Positions 1 to 8,176 of a stretch of 64,000 nt of DNA are shown here, piece after piece. The notes under the pieces were generated by a model. That model was not told the DNA's origin and did not search any database. It worked only from the letters and a program-made list of their open reading frames with translations. The position numbers and the translations under genes were made by a program. Every line of letters starts with the position of its first letter. The first letter of the stretch is position 1. The DNA comes from Mycolicibacter nonchromogenicus (GTDB lineage: Bacteria > Actinomycetota > Actinomycetes > Mycobacteriales > Mycobacteriaceae), in assembly GCF_002101775.1 (NCBI RefSeq), contig NZ_LQPI01000072.1, forward strand, positions 120,906 through 184,905, in the 5' to 3' direction.

Positions 1-712
1 CATGCTCGGCTCCGGCGCGCACCAGCATCTGGCTGATCGCATCGATGTGCGGCAGGGACTGCTCGTAGAGGTCGATGAGCTTGTCGATGGCGATCCCGTA
101 GCCGCGGACCTCATTGAACGCATCGATGAGTTTGGGCCGGGTGATGGTGGCAACGGAGCCGGCCTCGTTGAGTCGGATCACCCCGAGCGCCACCAGTCGC
201 CGCATCGCCGGCGGGTCGCCGATCCGGCGCTCGGCCTCCGCCCGTGGCATGGTCTCGGGCCGTTCGGTGGTCCAGCTGCCGGCGAGCGCGCTTTCCAATC
301 CCAGGATGTCGCCGAGATCCTTGCCCTGCTCCCAGGCGCCGATCATCTCCTTGACGTGCGCGAGGGTGTAGCCGCGGTCGAGCATCGAGGTGATCAGCCG
401 GAGCCGGGTCAGGTGGGTGTCGTTGTACAACGCGATCCGACCGACCCGCCGCGGCGGCGGCAGCAGATCCCGGTCCCGGTATACCCGCACGTTGCGGGAG
501 GTAGTGCCGCCCAATCGGGCCAGCTCGTCGATCCGGTACTCCCGAGATGCCGTGCTGCCGCCCGGATGACGGACCACGATCTCGAAGAGCTGGGTGACCG
601 CGGCCTCGATCACCTCGCGGGACTCGCGCCGCACCCGGCGGGGAACCCGCCGAAGGTTGGCCAGCACCCCGGCGATGGAGTCCGGCTTGGCGGGGCGATC
701 CGCGGCGGTCAT
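1..712 (-). CDS. MerR-family transcriptional regulator (partial, 3' end outside window)
   Basis: The minus-strand reading frame gives about 237 residues and is cut by the left window edge. After an N-terminal extension of about 60 residues comes a winged helix-turn-helix of MerR type (YRIDELARLGGTTSRNVRVYRDRDL), followed by a Y-N-D-x-x-L-x-R-L segment and a dimerisation-like helix. MerR proteins bind dyads in long-spacer promoters and respond to ligands or metals; no C-terminal metal-binding cysteines are visible in the part seen. The start ATG overlaps the stop of the upstream monooxygenase gene as ATGA, so it is translationally coupled and is probably the last gene of the SDR / ferritin-like / monooxygenase operon, which it may control. 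Assignment to MerR is confident; the effector is unknown. Confidence 0.8.
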   Translation of the reverse strand, partial: MTAADRPAKPDSIAGVLANLRRVPRRVRRESREVIEAAVTQLFEIVVRHPGGSTASREYRIDELARLGGTTSRNVRVYRDRDLLPPPRRVGRIALYNDTHLTRLRLITSMLDRGYTLAHVKEMIGAWEQGKDLGDILGLESALAGSWTTERPETMPRAEAERRIGDPPAMRRLVALGVIRLNEAGSVATITRPKLIDAFNEVRGYGIAIDKLIDLYEQSLPHIDAISQMLVRAGAEH

Positions 713-2178
713 GCCACTGCGTGGTAGTCGGCGAGACGGAAACTACGCATCTGCCGAAGGTACTGGGTCGCGAACCCCGGGTACATAGACGCGTTGAAGC
801 CGTCCTCGGTCAGATACCAGCTGCGACAGCCCGACATCCAGGTTGTCTTGCGCAGTCGCTGTTGGATCTGCTCGTTGTGACGACGCTGCACGTCCGCACG
901 TACGTCGAGGTAGCGCAGACTCCTGGTGCGGATCGCGTTGACGGCACGCACCACGTAGTCGATCTGTCCTTCGACGTACACCAGCAATGAGTTGTGGCCG
1001 GGACCGGAGTTGGGGCCGGTCATGAAGAACAGGTTCGGGTAGCCGTGGGTCTGAATGCTCTTGAAGGCCTGGGCGCCACCGCTCCAGTCCGTGGCCAGCG
1101 ACCGGCCGCCCAGCCCGGTGACCGGGAACGGCGGGCCGGTCAGGTGCACGTCGTAGCCGGTCGCGAACACGATGGCGTCCAGCTGGTGTTCCACGCCGTC
1201 GCTGGTGCGGATGCCTGACGGGCTGAGCGTGGCGATCGGCCAGGAGATCAGCTTGCAGTTGTCGCGCTGCAGGGCGGGGTAGTAGTCGCTGGAGACCAGC
1301 ATGCGCTTGCAGCCGGGGGTGAAGTCCGGGGTGAGCTGACGGCGCAGCCACGGGTCTTTGACCGTTGCCCGCAGGTGCGCCTTGCCCAGCTGGGCCACCA
1401 GGCCGCTGAGCGGGGTGTTCCACACCAGCGCGGTGGCGCTGGCCTCATGTCCCCAGAACAGTGCTTGGCGAGCAAGCTGTTGGGCCGCCGGCACTTTGGC
1501 GAACAGGCCCTGCACTGCGGCGGGCATCGCCACGTCCAGACGGGGGATCACCCAGCCCGGAGTGCGTTGAAAGACTTTGACGAAACCGGCTCGGTCGACC
1601 AGCTCCGGGATGATCTGTACCGCGCTGGCTCCGGTGCCGACGACCGCGACCTTCTTACCGGTGAAGTCGTAGTCGGGGTCCCACCGGGCGCTGTGGATCT
1701 TGCGTCCGGTGTAGGAGTCCAGGCCGCGGATTGCAGGAAAGCTGGAGTCCGGCAAAGGGCCCGAGGCGAGCACCACGGTGCGGGCCCGAAATTTCGTGCG
1801 CCCGGCGGACACCGTCCACACGCCTTCGTCGTCATCGAACGTCAGCCTGGTGACCTCGGTGCGGAATCGAATGTGGCGGCGCAGGTCGAAGCGATCCACC
1901 ATTTCCTCGATGTGCGCACAGATCTCGCCGGCCGACGGATAGGCCCGCGACCAGTCCGGGTTGGCGACGAACGAGAACGAATACAGCAGCGACGGAATGT
2001 CGCATGTGGCACCCGGATAGCGGGTGTCGCGCCAGGTTCCCCCGACCCGATCGCTGCGCTCCAGGATGATGATCTCGCCCGTGTCTGCCAGGCCGGCCTC
2101 CGCCAGTTTGATCGCCGCACCGATCCCGCTGAAGCCGGCGCCCACGATCAGGGTCTGGTAGACGTGTGCGCGTGCCAT
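709..2178 (-). CDS. Baeyer-Villiger-type flavin monooxygenase
   Basis: A 489-residue protein. The start chosen is the ATG one base after the stop of the ferritin-like gene (TGATATG), because a further upstream extension has no family similarity. The N-terminus carries the FAD-binding GxGxxG (GAGFSG, residues 13-18). A BVMO-like fingerprint follows near residue 165 (Y-T-G-x3-H-x3-W-D), then a second nucleotide-binding motif (VVGTGASAV) for NADPH. Family members oxidise ketones to esters or lactones, or act as N- or S-oxygenases; the substrate cannot be read from sequence. It is co-transcribed with a short-chain dehydrogenase and a ferritin-like protein, which suggests stepwise oxidation of an alcohol or ketone such as a lipid or steroid fragment (inference). 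Confidence 0.85.
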   Translation of the reverse strand: MARAHVYQTLIVGAGFSGIGAAIKLAEAGLADTGEIIILERSDRVGGTWRDTRYPGATCDIPSLLYSFSFVANPDWSRAYPSAGEICAHIEEMVDRFDLRRHIRFRTEVTRLTFDDDEGVWTVSAGRTKFRARTVVLASGPLPDSSFPAIRGLDSYTGRKIHSARWDPDYDFTGKKVAVVGTGASAVQIIPELVDRAGFVKVFQRTPGWVIPRLDVAMPAAVQGLFAKVPAAQQLARQALFWGHEASATALVWNTPLSGLVAQLGKAHLRATVKDPWLRRQLTPDFTPGCKRMLVSSDYYPALQRDNCKLISWPIATLSPSGIRTSDGVEHQLDAIVFATGYDVHLTGPPFPVTGLGGRSLATDWSGGAQAFKSIQTHGYPNLFFMTGPNSGPGHNSLLVYVEGQIDYVVRAVNAIRTRSLRYLDVRADVQRRHNEQIQQRLRKTTWMSGCRSWYLTEDGFNASMYPGFATQYLRQMRSFRLADYHAVA

Positions 2179-2179
2179 A

Positions 2180-3100
2180 TCAGGCGGCCGGCTCGTGGGT
2201 GAGCTCTTTGAACCAGCTCGGGATCGGTTTGAGCAGCCGTCTGGGGTAGAAGCCGGACAGCCAGACCGCGGGATTGGCCACGAGGTGATATGGGCTGTTC
2301 GGGTTGGCCATCCAGCCGGAGTAGCGCTTGACCACCTGGTAGGCCGGCACCCGCCGGGTATGTTCGCCGCGCTCACCGAACTGCGTAAAGCGAGACAGGG
2401 CGGCGTAGAGGCGCTGGGGATCCAAGCCCATGCCGATCACCTCGTTGCGGATCCGATTGAGCAACGGGATCGAGATCAGCGCACCGACGATCAGCGACGG
2501 GGAGGCGACGGTGCCGACGAACTCGATGGCCAGCCTGCGGGCGTCGGCGTGGCCGATCATCTCCAGGACCTCGAAATCAACGGCGATGTGCCGAGATTCG
2601 TCGTTGTTGATCTTCTCGAACACCTGGTGGCAGACCGGGTCGTCGACCTCGTCGAGCAGGAACTTCAGCAGCGCCCCGTCGAGGGCGACTTCCAGCATCG
2701 GGATCACGGTGCCCAGTACCGACAGCGGCATGTCGTCGGAGTAGTCGTCGAGCCATTGCATCGCCAGCCGGATATTCACATTGGGTTCGGGCATCTCGCC
2801 GTCTTCGAGCATGCCCCAACGCTTCATCAGCGCCAGCTCGGCGTTGGCGTGGCGCTGCTCCTCAGCGTGGAAGTACCGGTAGATCTCGGCCAGCGTCGCG
2901 GTTGGGGCCTTGCGTGCCATGGCCGCGAAGCCGCGGGCGCCGATGTTCTCGATCCAGCACAGGTCGGCCATGAACTTCTTGAGCTTGGGCACCATCTCAG
3001 GGCGGATCAGCTCGGCTCCCGGTGCGTCCCAGTCGATATCGGCCAGTGCCCACTGCCGGTCCTTGATCTTGGTGAGCATGACGTCCATGTCGAGAGCCAT
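2180..3100 (-). CDS. Ferritin-like diiron domain protein
   Basis: A 306-residue protein beginning at an ATG preceded by GGAGAT at good spacing; the longer frame upstream overlaps the SDR gene and was not used. Helical segments contain likely metal ligands: IENIG near residue 50, EEQRH near residue 80 and NDESRH near residue 170, the ExxxH / ExxRH pattern of four-helix-bundle diiron proteins. It may be an oxygenase or an accessory protein to the adjacent monooxygenase. The gene lies 11 bp after the SDR stop and 1 bp before the monooxygenase start, so the three are clearly one operon. The diiron assignment rests on motifs; the reaction is unknown. Confidence 0.7.
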   Translation of the reverse strand: MALDMDVMLTKIKDRQWALADIDWDAPGAELIRPEMVPKLKKFMADLCWIENIGARGFAAMARKAPTATLAEIYRYFHAEEQRHANAELALMKRWGMLEDGEMPEPNVNIRLAMQWLDDYSDDMPLSVLGTVIPMLEVALDGALLKFLLDEVDDPVCHQVFEKINNDESRHIAVDFEVLEMIGHADARRLAIEFVGTVASPSLIVGALISIPLLNRIRNEVIGMGLDPQRLYAALSRFTQFGERGEHTRRVPAYQVVKRYSGWMANPNSPYHLVANPAVWLSGFYPRRLLKPIPSWFKELTHEPAA

Positions 3101-3111
3101 TGTGATCTCCT

Positions 3112-3966
3112 TCAGTCGGACCGACCTGGCAATGCCGCACTGGCCCGGAATGCCAGCCCGATGGTTCGGGTGAATGTCTCCGGCGCGAAACGCTTGACAC
3201 TCCAACCGATCTTGGCGTCCAGCTGCGGCATGCAGTACAGACCGCCGCGGTCGTAGGTGTCCAGGCAGTCGCGGGCAACGCGTTCCGCGGAGAAGCCGAA
3301 GCGCATCAGCCGGTTGGCGGCCTCGCCGGACTGGGCGGTGACCCGGCCCGATTCGACGATGTTGGTCTTGACGAACGTCGGGCACAGCACGGTGACGCCG
3401 ATTCCGGTACCGGACAATTCGGCCGCCAGCGTCTCCGACAGCGACAGCACGCCGGCCTTGCTGACGTTATAGGCCGCCATCTCCGGGGCGGCGCCGAACG
3501 ATGCGGCGGAGGCGACGTTGATGATGCCGCGGGGTCGGTCGGAGCCGGCCTCGCGCAGCAGCGGCGTGAAGACATGGCAGCCGTGGATCGGGCCCCAGAG
3601 GTTGATGCCCAGCGTCCAGTTCCAGTCGTCCAGCGCCATCTCGCCGATCGGCAGCCCGCCGGCGCCGACACCGGCGTTGTTGATCACCAGGGTGGGCGAG
3701 TGGCCGAACCAGGACTGCGCGGCCTCGGCCAGCGCGGCGACCTCATCGATGGCCGAGACGTCACAGTGCACGGCGGTGGCGCGACCGCCTGCGCCGGCGA
3801 TGGCCTCGACGGTGCGTGCAGCGGCCTCGTCGTCGATGTCGCTGCAGACCACGGCGCTGCCGCGGCGCGCGAGCTCGACGGCGAAGGCCGCTCCGATACC
3901 GCTTCCGGCGCCGGTGACGACGGCGGAGGCCCCATGGCTGCGTTTGGGCGATCGGCCAAGGATCAT
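3112..3966 (-). CDS. Short-chain dehydrogenase/reductase (SDR)
   Basis: A 284-residue classical SDR: cofactor motif TGAGSGIG near residue 18, acidic D-I-D after beta-2 (suggesting NAD(H)), NNAG near residue 95, and the catalytic Ser with Y-N-V-S-K (YxxxK). It would interconvert an alcohol and a ketone or aldehyde. It is the first gene of a minus-strand operon followed by the ferritin-like protein, the Baeyer-Villiger-type monooxygenase and a MerR regulator. A short dyad just upstream may be the regulator's target. The substrate is unknown. Confidence 0.88.
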   Translation of the reverse strand: MILGRSPKRSHGASAVVTGAGSGIGAAFAVELARRGSAVVCSDIDDEAAARTVEAIAGAGGRATAVHCDVSAIDEVAALAEAAQSWFGHSPTLVINNAGVGAGGLPIGEMALDDWNWTLGINLWGPIHGCHVFTPLLREAGSDRPRGIINVASAASFGAAPEMAAYNVSKAGVLSLSETLAAELSGTGIGVTVLCPTFVKTNIVESGRVTAQSGEAANRLMRFGFSAERVARDCLDTYDRGGLYCMPQLDAKIGWSVKRFAPETFTRTIGLAFRASAALPGRSD

Positions 3967-3984
3967 GTGACCGAGTCAACAATC

Positions 3985-3996
3985 AATGGTGCCATT
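3985..3996. promoter_or_regulatory. Dyad upstream of the SDR operon (possible operator)
   Basis: AATGG-TG-CCATT is a perfect inverted repeat starting 18 bp upstream of the SDR start codon, with a further TCAATGG copy beside it and a TTGACT on the minus strand. A symmetric site in the core promoter is what a MerR-type protein would bind, and a MerR gene ends this operon. The assignment is inferred from position only. Confidence 0.35.
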
Positions 3997-4024
3997 AGTC
4001 AATGGCAGGTTTTTCTGCGCGGGG

Positions 4025-4065
4025 CGTCTCGCGCGGGCTGAAATGACTCCAGCCCGCGCGAGACG
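4025..4065 (-). terminator. Strong hairpin after the secreted-protein gene
   Basis: A 16-bp perfect inverted repeat (4025-4040 paired with 4050-4065) with a 9-nt loop lies 10 bp downstream of the stop of the 4075-4989 gene. It is GC-rich and lacks a U-tract, like many mycobacterial intrinsic terminators. It would separate that transcript from the SDR operon. Confidence 0.65.
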
Positions 4066-4074
4066 GGCGATCCG

Positions 4075-4989
4075 CTAGGCGAACAGGTCGGTGAGCCAGC
4101 TGAAGTCGAGCAGGCTGGCGGCCGACACTGCGTCACCGAGGTCCACGTCGACGTCAGCCACCGGGATGGTGGAGGTCAACGCGTTGCCGATCAGTTCGGG
4201 CAGCTTGTCGAACAGGAAGGCGAAGGTGCCGTTCTCGGTGAGCAGGCCGGTCCACGGCGCCCGGGGAACGCCGCCGTCCTCGTCCCACACGATGTAGCCG
4301 TTGAGCAAGGCGTCGATCGGGTTCTGGGCTTCATGGTCGGAGTTGAAGGTGAAGTTCTCCGCCAACGCGAACTGGAAGCCAAGGAACGGCTCCCAGATGG
4401 ACTTTGCGGCACCCTTCCAGAAGTCGAAGTCGTCGAAGATGTCCATGACGTTGGTCCAGACCTGGCTCAGGTCGGTGCCGATGCCCAAGATGCCGGTGAC
4501 CTCTTCGCCGGCGACCACGTGGTTGAACAGCGGCTGGAAGATGTACTGCGCGCCGAACACCATGTCCCAGTTGATCAGGTTCCAGGCGTGGGTGACGTCA
4601 CCTTCTTTGAGGAAGTCGATGATCTCCGGCAGGGTGTTCTCCAGGCCACGGATCGGGCCGATGCCCGACCACATGCCCTCGATACCGTCCCACGACCCCT
4701 GCAGGCTGTTGCTGGCGACCTGCCCGTAGTAGCCGGACAGCTCACCGATGGCCGAGAAGATCGGGCTCGGGCCGGAGAGCAGGTCCGCGAGGTAGTCGAG
4801 GTTCTCCGCGGTGGTTGCGGTGAGCTCGATCGCGGGCTGGTGGTGGTCGAGCGACACCAGCGGCGCGACCGGGTTGACGGCAATCACGCCGGCGCCGGCC
4901 AGGGCGATCCCGGCGGCCAGCAGGCCGGTGGCCCGGGTGGTGGATACGGTGCCGGGATCGGTTGATCCTCCGGCCAGGGCGAGCTGCAT
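4075..4989 (-). CDS. Secreted mycobacterial protein of unknown function, divergent from the iron-regulated mbtL promoter
   Basis: A 304-residue protein with a good ribosome site (AAGGAGA) before its ATG. Residues about 18-45 form a hydrophobic segment (ATGLLAAGIALAGAGVIAV) followed by P-V-A-P and E-L-T-A, an N-terminal style shared by many mycobacterium-specific exported or PE/PPE-like proteins; no PE or PPE domain is present. The remainder is rich in Trp, Phe and Asp/Glu with amphipathic segments (WNLINWDMVF, FDFWKGAAKSIWEPFLGF), compatible with surface or membrane association. The 171-bp divergent region shared with mbtL holds two IdeR-like boxes, so it may be iron-regulated. Function is not recognisable; a role in siderophore export or uptake would be inference only. 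Confidence 0.7.
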   Translation of the reverse strand: MQLALAGGSTDPGTVSTTRATGLLAAGIALAGAGVIAVNPVAPLVSLDHHQPAIELTATTAENLDYLADLLSGPSPIFSAIGELSGYYGQVASNSLQGSWDGIEGMWSGIGPIRGLENTLPEIIDFLKEGDVTHAWNLINWDMVFGAQYIFQPLFNHVVAGEEVTGILGIGTDLSQVWTNVMDIFDDFDFWKGAAKSIWEPFLGFQFALAENFTFNSDHEAQNPIDALLNGYIVWDEDGGVPRAPWTGLLTENGTFAFLFDKLPELIGNALTSTIPVADVDVDLGDAVSAASLLDFSWLTDLFA

Positions 4990-5072
4990 CGCGTCTCCTT
5001 AATGATGAATCTCATCGTTTATGAGGTTCCTGTTAGGTGGAACGCGGCTTGACGTTAGCCAGACGGCAATGC

Positions 5073-5091
5073 ATAGGCAAGCCTAGCCTAA
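5073..5091. promoter_or_regulatory. IdeR iron box 1 (mbtL / secreted protein)
   Basis: ATAGGCAAGCCTAGCCTAA matches 13 of the 14 fixed positions of the IdeR consensus TTAGGNNAGNCTNNCCTAA. It lies about 70 bp upstream of mbtL and about 85 bp upstream of the divergent secreted-protein gene. Fe(II)-IdeR binding here would repress under iron sufficiency. Confidence 0.85.
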
Positions 5092-5112
5092 ATATGTGGC
5101 CAGGCTCACAGG

Positions 5113-5131
5113 TAGGGCAAGCCTAACCTTA
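5113..5131. promoter_or_regulatory. IdeR iron box 2 (mbtL)
   Basis: TAGGGCAAGCCTAACCTTA matches 11 of 14 fixed positions of the IdeR consensus. Its centre is 40 bp, about four helical turns, from the first box, which would allow two IdeR dimer pairs to bind the same face near the mbtL promoter. Confidence 0.7.
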
Positions 5132-5160
5132 CTTAACGGTTTGGTGTAGCGTCCCTCACC

Positions 5161-5421
5161 ATGAGCGCCTCATCTCCCGATGCCATCAACGCTGCGCTGC
5201 GTGAGATCTTGCGAGACGACCTGCAGGTCGACCTCACCCGCGTGACGCCGGAATCGCGGCTGGTGGACGACGTCGGACTCGACTCGGTGGCCTTCGCCAT
5301 CGGCATGGTCGCCATTGAGGATCGGCTGGGTGTCGCGCTGTCTGAGGAGGACCTGTTGACCTGCGACACGGTCGGGGACCTGGAGGCCGCCATCCGGGCG
5401 AAAGCCCCCGCCGACGCGTGA
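5161..5421 (+). CDS. mbtL: MbtL, acyl carrier protein for the mycobactin lipid chain
   Basis: An 86-residue acyl carrier protein with the phosphopantetheine attachment motif G-L-D-S (Ser42) in a four-helix ACP sequence. In the mycobactin pathway MbtL carries the fatty acyl chain activated by MbtM, desaturated by MbtN and transferred to the lysine N6 by MbtK. It is the first gene of mbtL-mbtM-mbtN, which follow one another with GTGA overlaps. Two IdeR-like boxes precede it. Identification rests on the ACP motif together with the exact mbtL-M-N-K gene neighbourhood. Confidence 0.9.
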   Translation: MSASSPDAINAALREILRDDLQVDLTRVTPESRLVDDVGLDSVAFAIGMVAIEDRLGVALSEEDLLTCDTVGDLEAAIRAKAPADA

Positions 5422-7004
5422 GCGTGCTGGCCAACGCCCTGACCCGCGCGATGACCGGGTCCGAACACGACCTGGTGGTCTTCGACCCCGACGCGGGCGA
5501 ATGGAGCCGGCATCCGTGGCAGCAGGTGCACGCCCGGGCCGAAAGCGTGGCCGCCCGAATCCTGGACGGCGATGACGCTGGGGCGGTCGGGCTGGTCGGA
5601 GAGCCGGACGCAGATCTGGTCGCCGCGATCCAGGGGACGTGGTTGGCCGGCCGCAGCCTGTCGATCCTGCCCGGACCGGTGCGCGGCGCCGACCCCCGGC
5701 AATGGGCGCAGGCAACGCTGGATCGCTTCCAGGGCATCGGGGTCGGCACCGTGTTGAGCCACGGACCCGTGTTGGACCTGCTACGTGCCGAGGAGAGCGG
5801 TCGCGGCCTGGCGGTGGATGACGTCGCCGCAGCTGCCGGCACCGGTCGCTCGGTCGATCCGGTCACCGGCAACACCGAGGTGCCCGCGGTATTGCAGGGC
5901 ACGGCCGGGTCCACCGGCACCCCGCGCACCGCCCAGCTGTCACCGGCCGCGGTACTGGCCAACGTCTCCGGCTTGAGCACGCACGTCGGCGTCGACCCCG
6001 CCGACGATGTCGGTTGCAGTTGGCTGCCGCTCTACCACGACATGGGGCTGACTTTCCTGCTCAGCGCGGCGCTGACCGGCTCGGAACAGTGGTTGGCCCC
6101 CACTGCGGCATTCGCCGCCTCGCCGTTTCGATGGCTGAGCTGGCTGCACGACAGCCGCGCCACCATGACGGCCGCACCCAACTTCGCCTACGCCGTGATC
6201 GGCAAATACGCCCGGCGCGTCCCCGACGTGGACCTGGGCCGGCTGCGGGTCGCCATCAACGGCGGCGAACCCGTCGACTGCGCGGGGCTGGAGCGATTCG
6301 TCACCGAGCTCGCCAAATTCGGTCTGGACCCCGGTGCCCTGATGCCGTCCTACGGCCTGGCCGAAGCCACCTGCGCGGTGACCGCGCCGCGGCCTGGCGT
6401 CGGTCTTCAGTTTGACGAAATCGCCGGCGCGCCAAGCGATGACACCGCCGTCGTGCGCAGGCACGCGGTACTCGGTCAACCGATCCCCGGGATGCAGGTC
6501 CGGATCCGGCCGGTGACCGACGACCACGAGGAACTGGCCGGGCGCGAGGTCGGCGAGATCGAAATCCGCGGCACCTCGATGATGTCGGGATACCTCGGCC
6601 AGCCGGCGCTGGACCCGGATGCCTGGTTTGCCACCGGCGACCTCGGCTACTTCACCGACACCGGGCTGGTGGTCTGTGGCCGGGCCAAAGAGATCATCTC
6701 GATCGCCGGACGCAATGTGTTTCCCACCGAGATCGAACGCGTCGCCGCCGAGGTGCGTGGGGTTCGCGAGGGTGCAGTGGTGGCAGTCGGCACGGACGGC
6801 CTCCGCCCGGGACTGGTGATCGCCGCGGAGTTCCGCGGCCGCGACGAGGCCGGCGCACGCGCCGACCTGATCTCCCGGGTGGCGTCACAGTGCGGCGTGG
6901 TGCCCGCAGATGTGGTGTTCCTGGCGCCCGGATCGCTGCCCCGGACGTCGTCGGGGAAGCTGCGGCGGCTGGACGTCAAACGCAACCTGGAGGGCCTGAA
7001 GTGA
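5418..7004 (+). CDS. mbtM: MbtM, fatty acyl-AMP ligase (FadD33-like)
   Basis: A 528-residue acyl-adenylate-forming enzyme starting at a GTG that overlaps the mbtL stop (GTGA). The ANL core is visible: a P-loop-like G-T-A-G-S-T-G-T-P near residue 160, the YGLAEAT motif near residue 315, TGDLGYF near residue 415, and C-terminal GRAKEIISIAGRNVFPTEIE with the S-S-G-K-L-R-R lysine. It activates a long-chain fatty acid as acyl-AMP and loads it on MbtL. Gene order and overlap support co-translation with mbtL and mbtN. Confidence 0.92.
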   Translation: MSVLANALTRAMTGSEHDLVVFDPDAGEWSRHPWQQVHARAESVAARILDGDDAGAVGLVGEPDADLVAAIQGTWLAGRSLSILPGPVRGADPRQWAQATLDRFQGIGVGTVLSHGPVLDLLRAEESGRGLAVDDVAAAAGTGRSVDPVTGNTEVPAVLQGTAGSTGTPRTAQLSPAAVLANVSGLSTHVGVDPADDVGCSWLPLYHDMGLTFLLSAALTGSEQWLAPTAAFAASPFRWLSWLHDSRATMTAAPNFAYAVIGKYARRVPDVDLGRLRVAINGGEPVDCAGLERFVTELAKFGLDPGALMPSYGLAEATCAVTAPRPGVGLQFDEIAGAPSDDTAVVRRHAVLGQPIPGMQVRIRPVTDDHEELAGREVGEIEIRGTSMMSGYLGQPALDPDAWFATGDLGYFTDTGLVVCGRAKEIISIAGRNVFPTEIERVAAEVRGVREGAVVAVGTDGLRPGLVIAAEFRGRDEAGARADLISRVASQCGVVPADVVFLAPGSLPRTSSGKLRRLDVKRNLEGLK

Positions 7005-8176
7005 CCGAGGAGACCGCCGGGTCCGATATCGCCGGCTACCGCGCATTGCTGGATCAGGTCTTCGACCAGCAGGTAGTGGACTGGACCGCGGAAGCCGAAG
7101 CCACCGAGCGTTTTCCGCGCGCGCTGATAGAGCGCCTGGGAAGCAGCGGGGTGTTCGCGGAAAAGTGGAGCAACGGCCCGCATCCCGACGTTGCCAAGCT
7201 GGTGGCCCTGGCATTCAAACTGGGCCGGCTGCGGTCGGCCGGCATCGGTGTCGGTGTGAGTCTGCACGACTCCGCCATCGCGATCTTGCGCCGATTCGGG
7301 CGATCGGAACATCTGCAGACAATCTGCGCGCAGGCCATCGCCGGCCAGGCGGTGCTCTGCATCGGCGCCTCGGAAGAGTCCGGCGGTTCGGACCTGCAGA
7401 TCGTCGAGACCGAAGTTCGTTCTGCGCGAGATGGTTTCGAAGTGCGTGGCCGCAAGAAATTTGTGTCGCTGTCGCCGATCGCTGACCACATCATCGTGGT
7501 GGCGCGCGGGGTGGACCACGACGAGAACAGCCGGCACGGCAACGTCCTGGTGATCGCGGTCCCGATGTCCCAAGTGCACGTCAACGAGCCCTATCGCAAG
7601 GTGGGGGCCGGACCTCTGGACACCGCTGCGGTCGATATCGACACCTGGGTGCCCGCAGATGCGCTGATCGCTCGCCCGGGCACCGGTCTGGCCGCCATCT
7701 CCTGGGGGCTGGCGCACGAGCGCATGTCGATAGCCGGGCAGGTCGCGGCATCTTGCCAGCTCGTGCTGGGGCTCACCCATGCCCGGATGATGCGCCGCCG
7801 GCAATTCGGTGCCACCCTGTTCGAACATCAGGCACTGCGGATGCGCATGGCCGACCTGCAGGCCCGAGTCGACATGCTTCGCCATGCTCTCAACGGCATT
7901 GCCGCCGACGGACGACTCGACCTGCGAACGGCCGCGGCCATGAAGGTCACCGCGGCCCGGCTCGGCGAAGAGGTGTTCTCCGAGTGCATGCACATCTTCG
8001 GCGGCTCCGGCTACCTGGTCGATGAGACACCGATCGGGCGCTGGTGGCGGGACATGAAGCTGGCTCGTATCGGTGGCGGCACCGATGAAGTGCTGTGGGA
8101 GTTGGTCGCGGCAGGGATGCGACCGGACTATGACGGCTATGCCGAGTTGTTCGAGAGCGGGTCGTCCTCGGGATAG
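7001..8176 (+). CDS. mbtN: MbtN, acyl-ACP dehydrogenase (FadE14-like)
   Basis: A 391-residue acyl-CoA-dehydrogenase family flavoprotein. The GTG at 7001 overlapping the mbtM stop was chosen; a longer frame only extends into mbtM. FAD and substrate motifs are present: IGASEESGGSD in the middle domain, the helical domain RRRQFGATLFEHQAL, and a terminal GGGTDEVLWELVA segment at the position of the usual catalytic region. MbtN introduces the cis double bond into the acyl chain on MbtL. Its 3' end overlaps the convergent mbtK by 40 bp. Confidence 0.9.
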   Translation: MTEETAGSDIAGYRALLDQVFDQQVVDWTAEAEATERFPRALIERLGSSGVFAEKWSNGPHPDVAKLVALAFKLGRLRSAGIGVGVSLHDSAIAILRRFGRSEHLQTICAQAIAGQAVLCIGASEESGGSDLQIVETEVRSARDGFEVRGRKKFVSLSPIADHIIVVARGVDHDENSRHGNVLVIAVPMSQVHVNEPYRKVGAGPLDTAAVDIDTWVPADALIARPGTGLAAISWGLAHERMSIAGQVAASCQLVLGLTHARMMRRRQFGATLFEHQALRMRMADLQARVDMLRHALNGIAADGRLDLRTAAAMKVTAARLGEEVFSECMHIFGGSGYLVDETPIGRWWRDMKLARIGGGTDEVLWELVAAGMRPDYDGYAELFESGSSSG

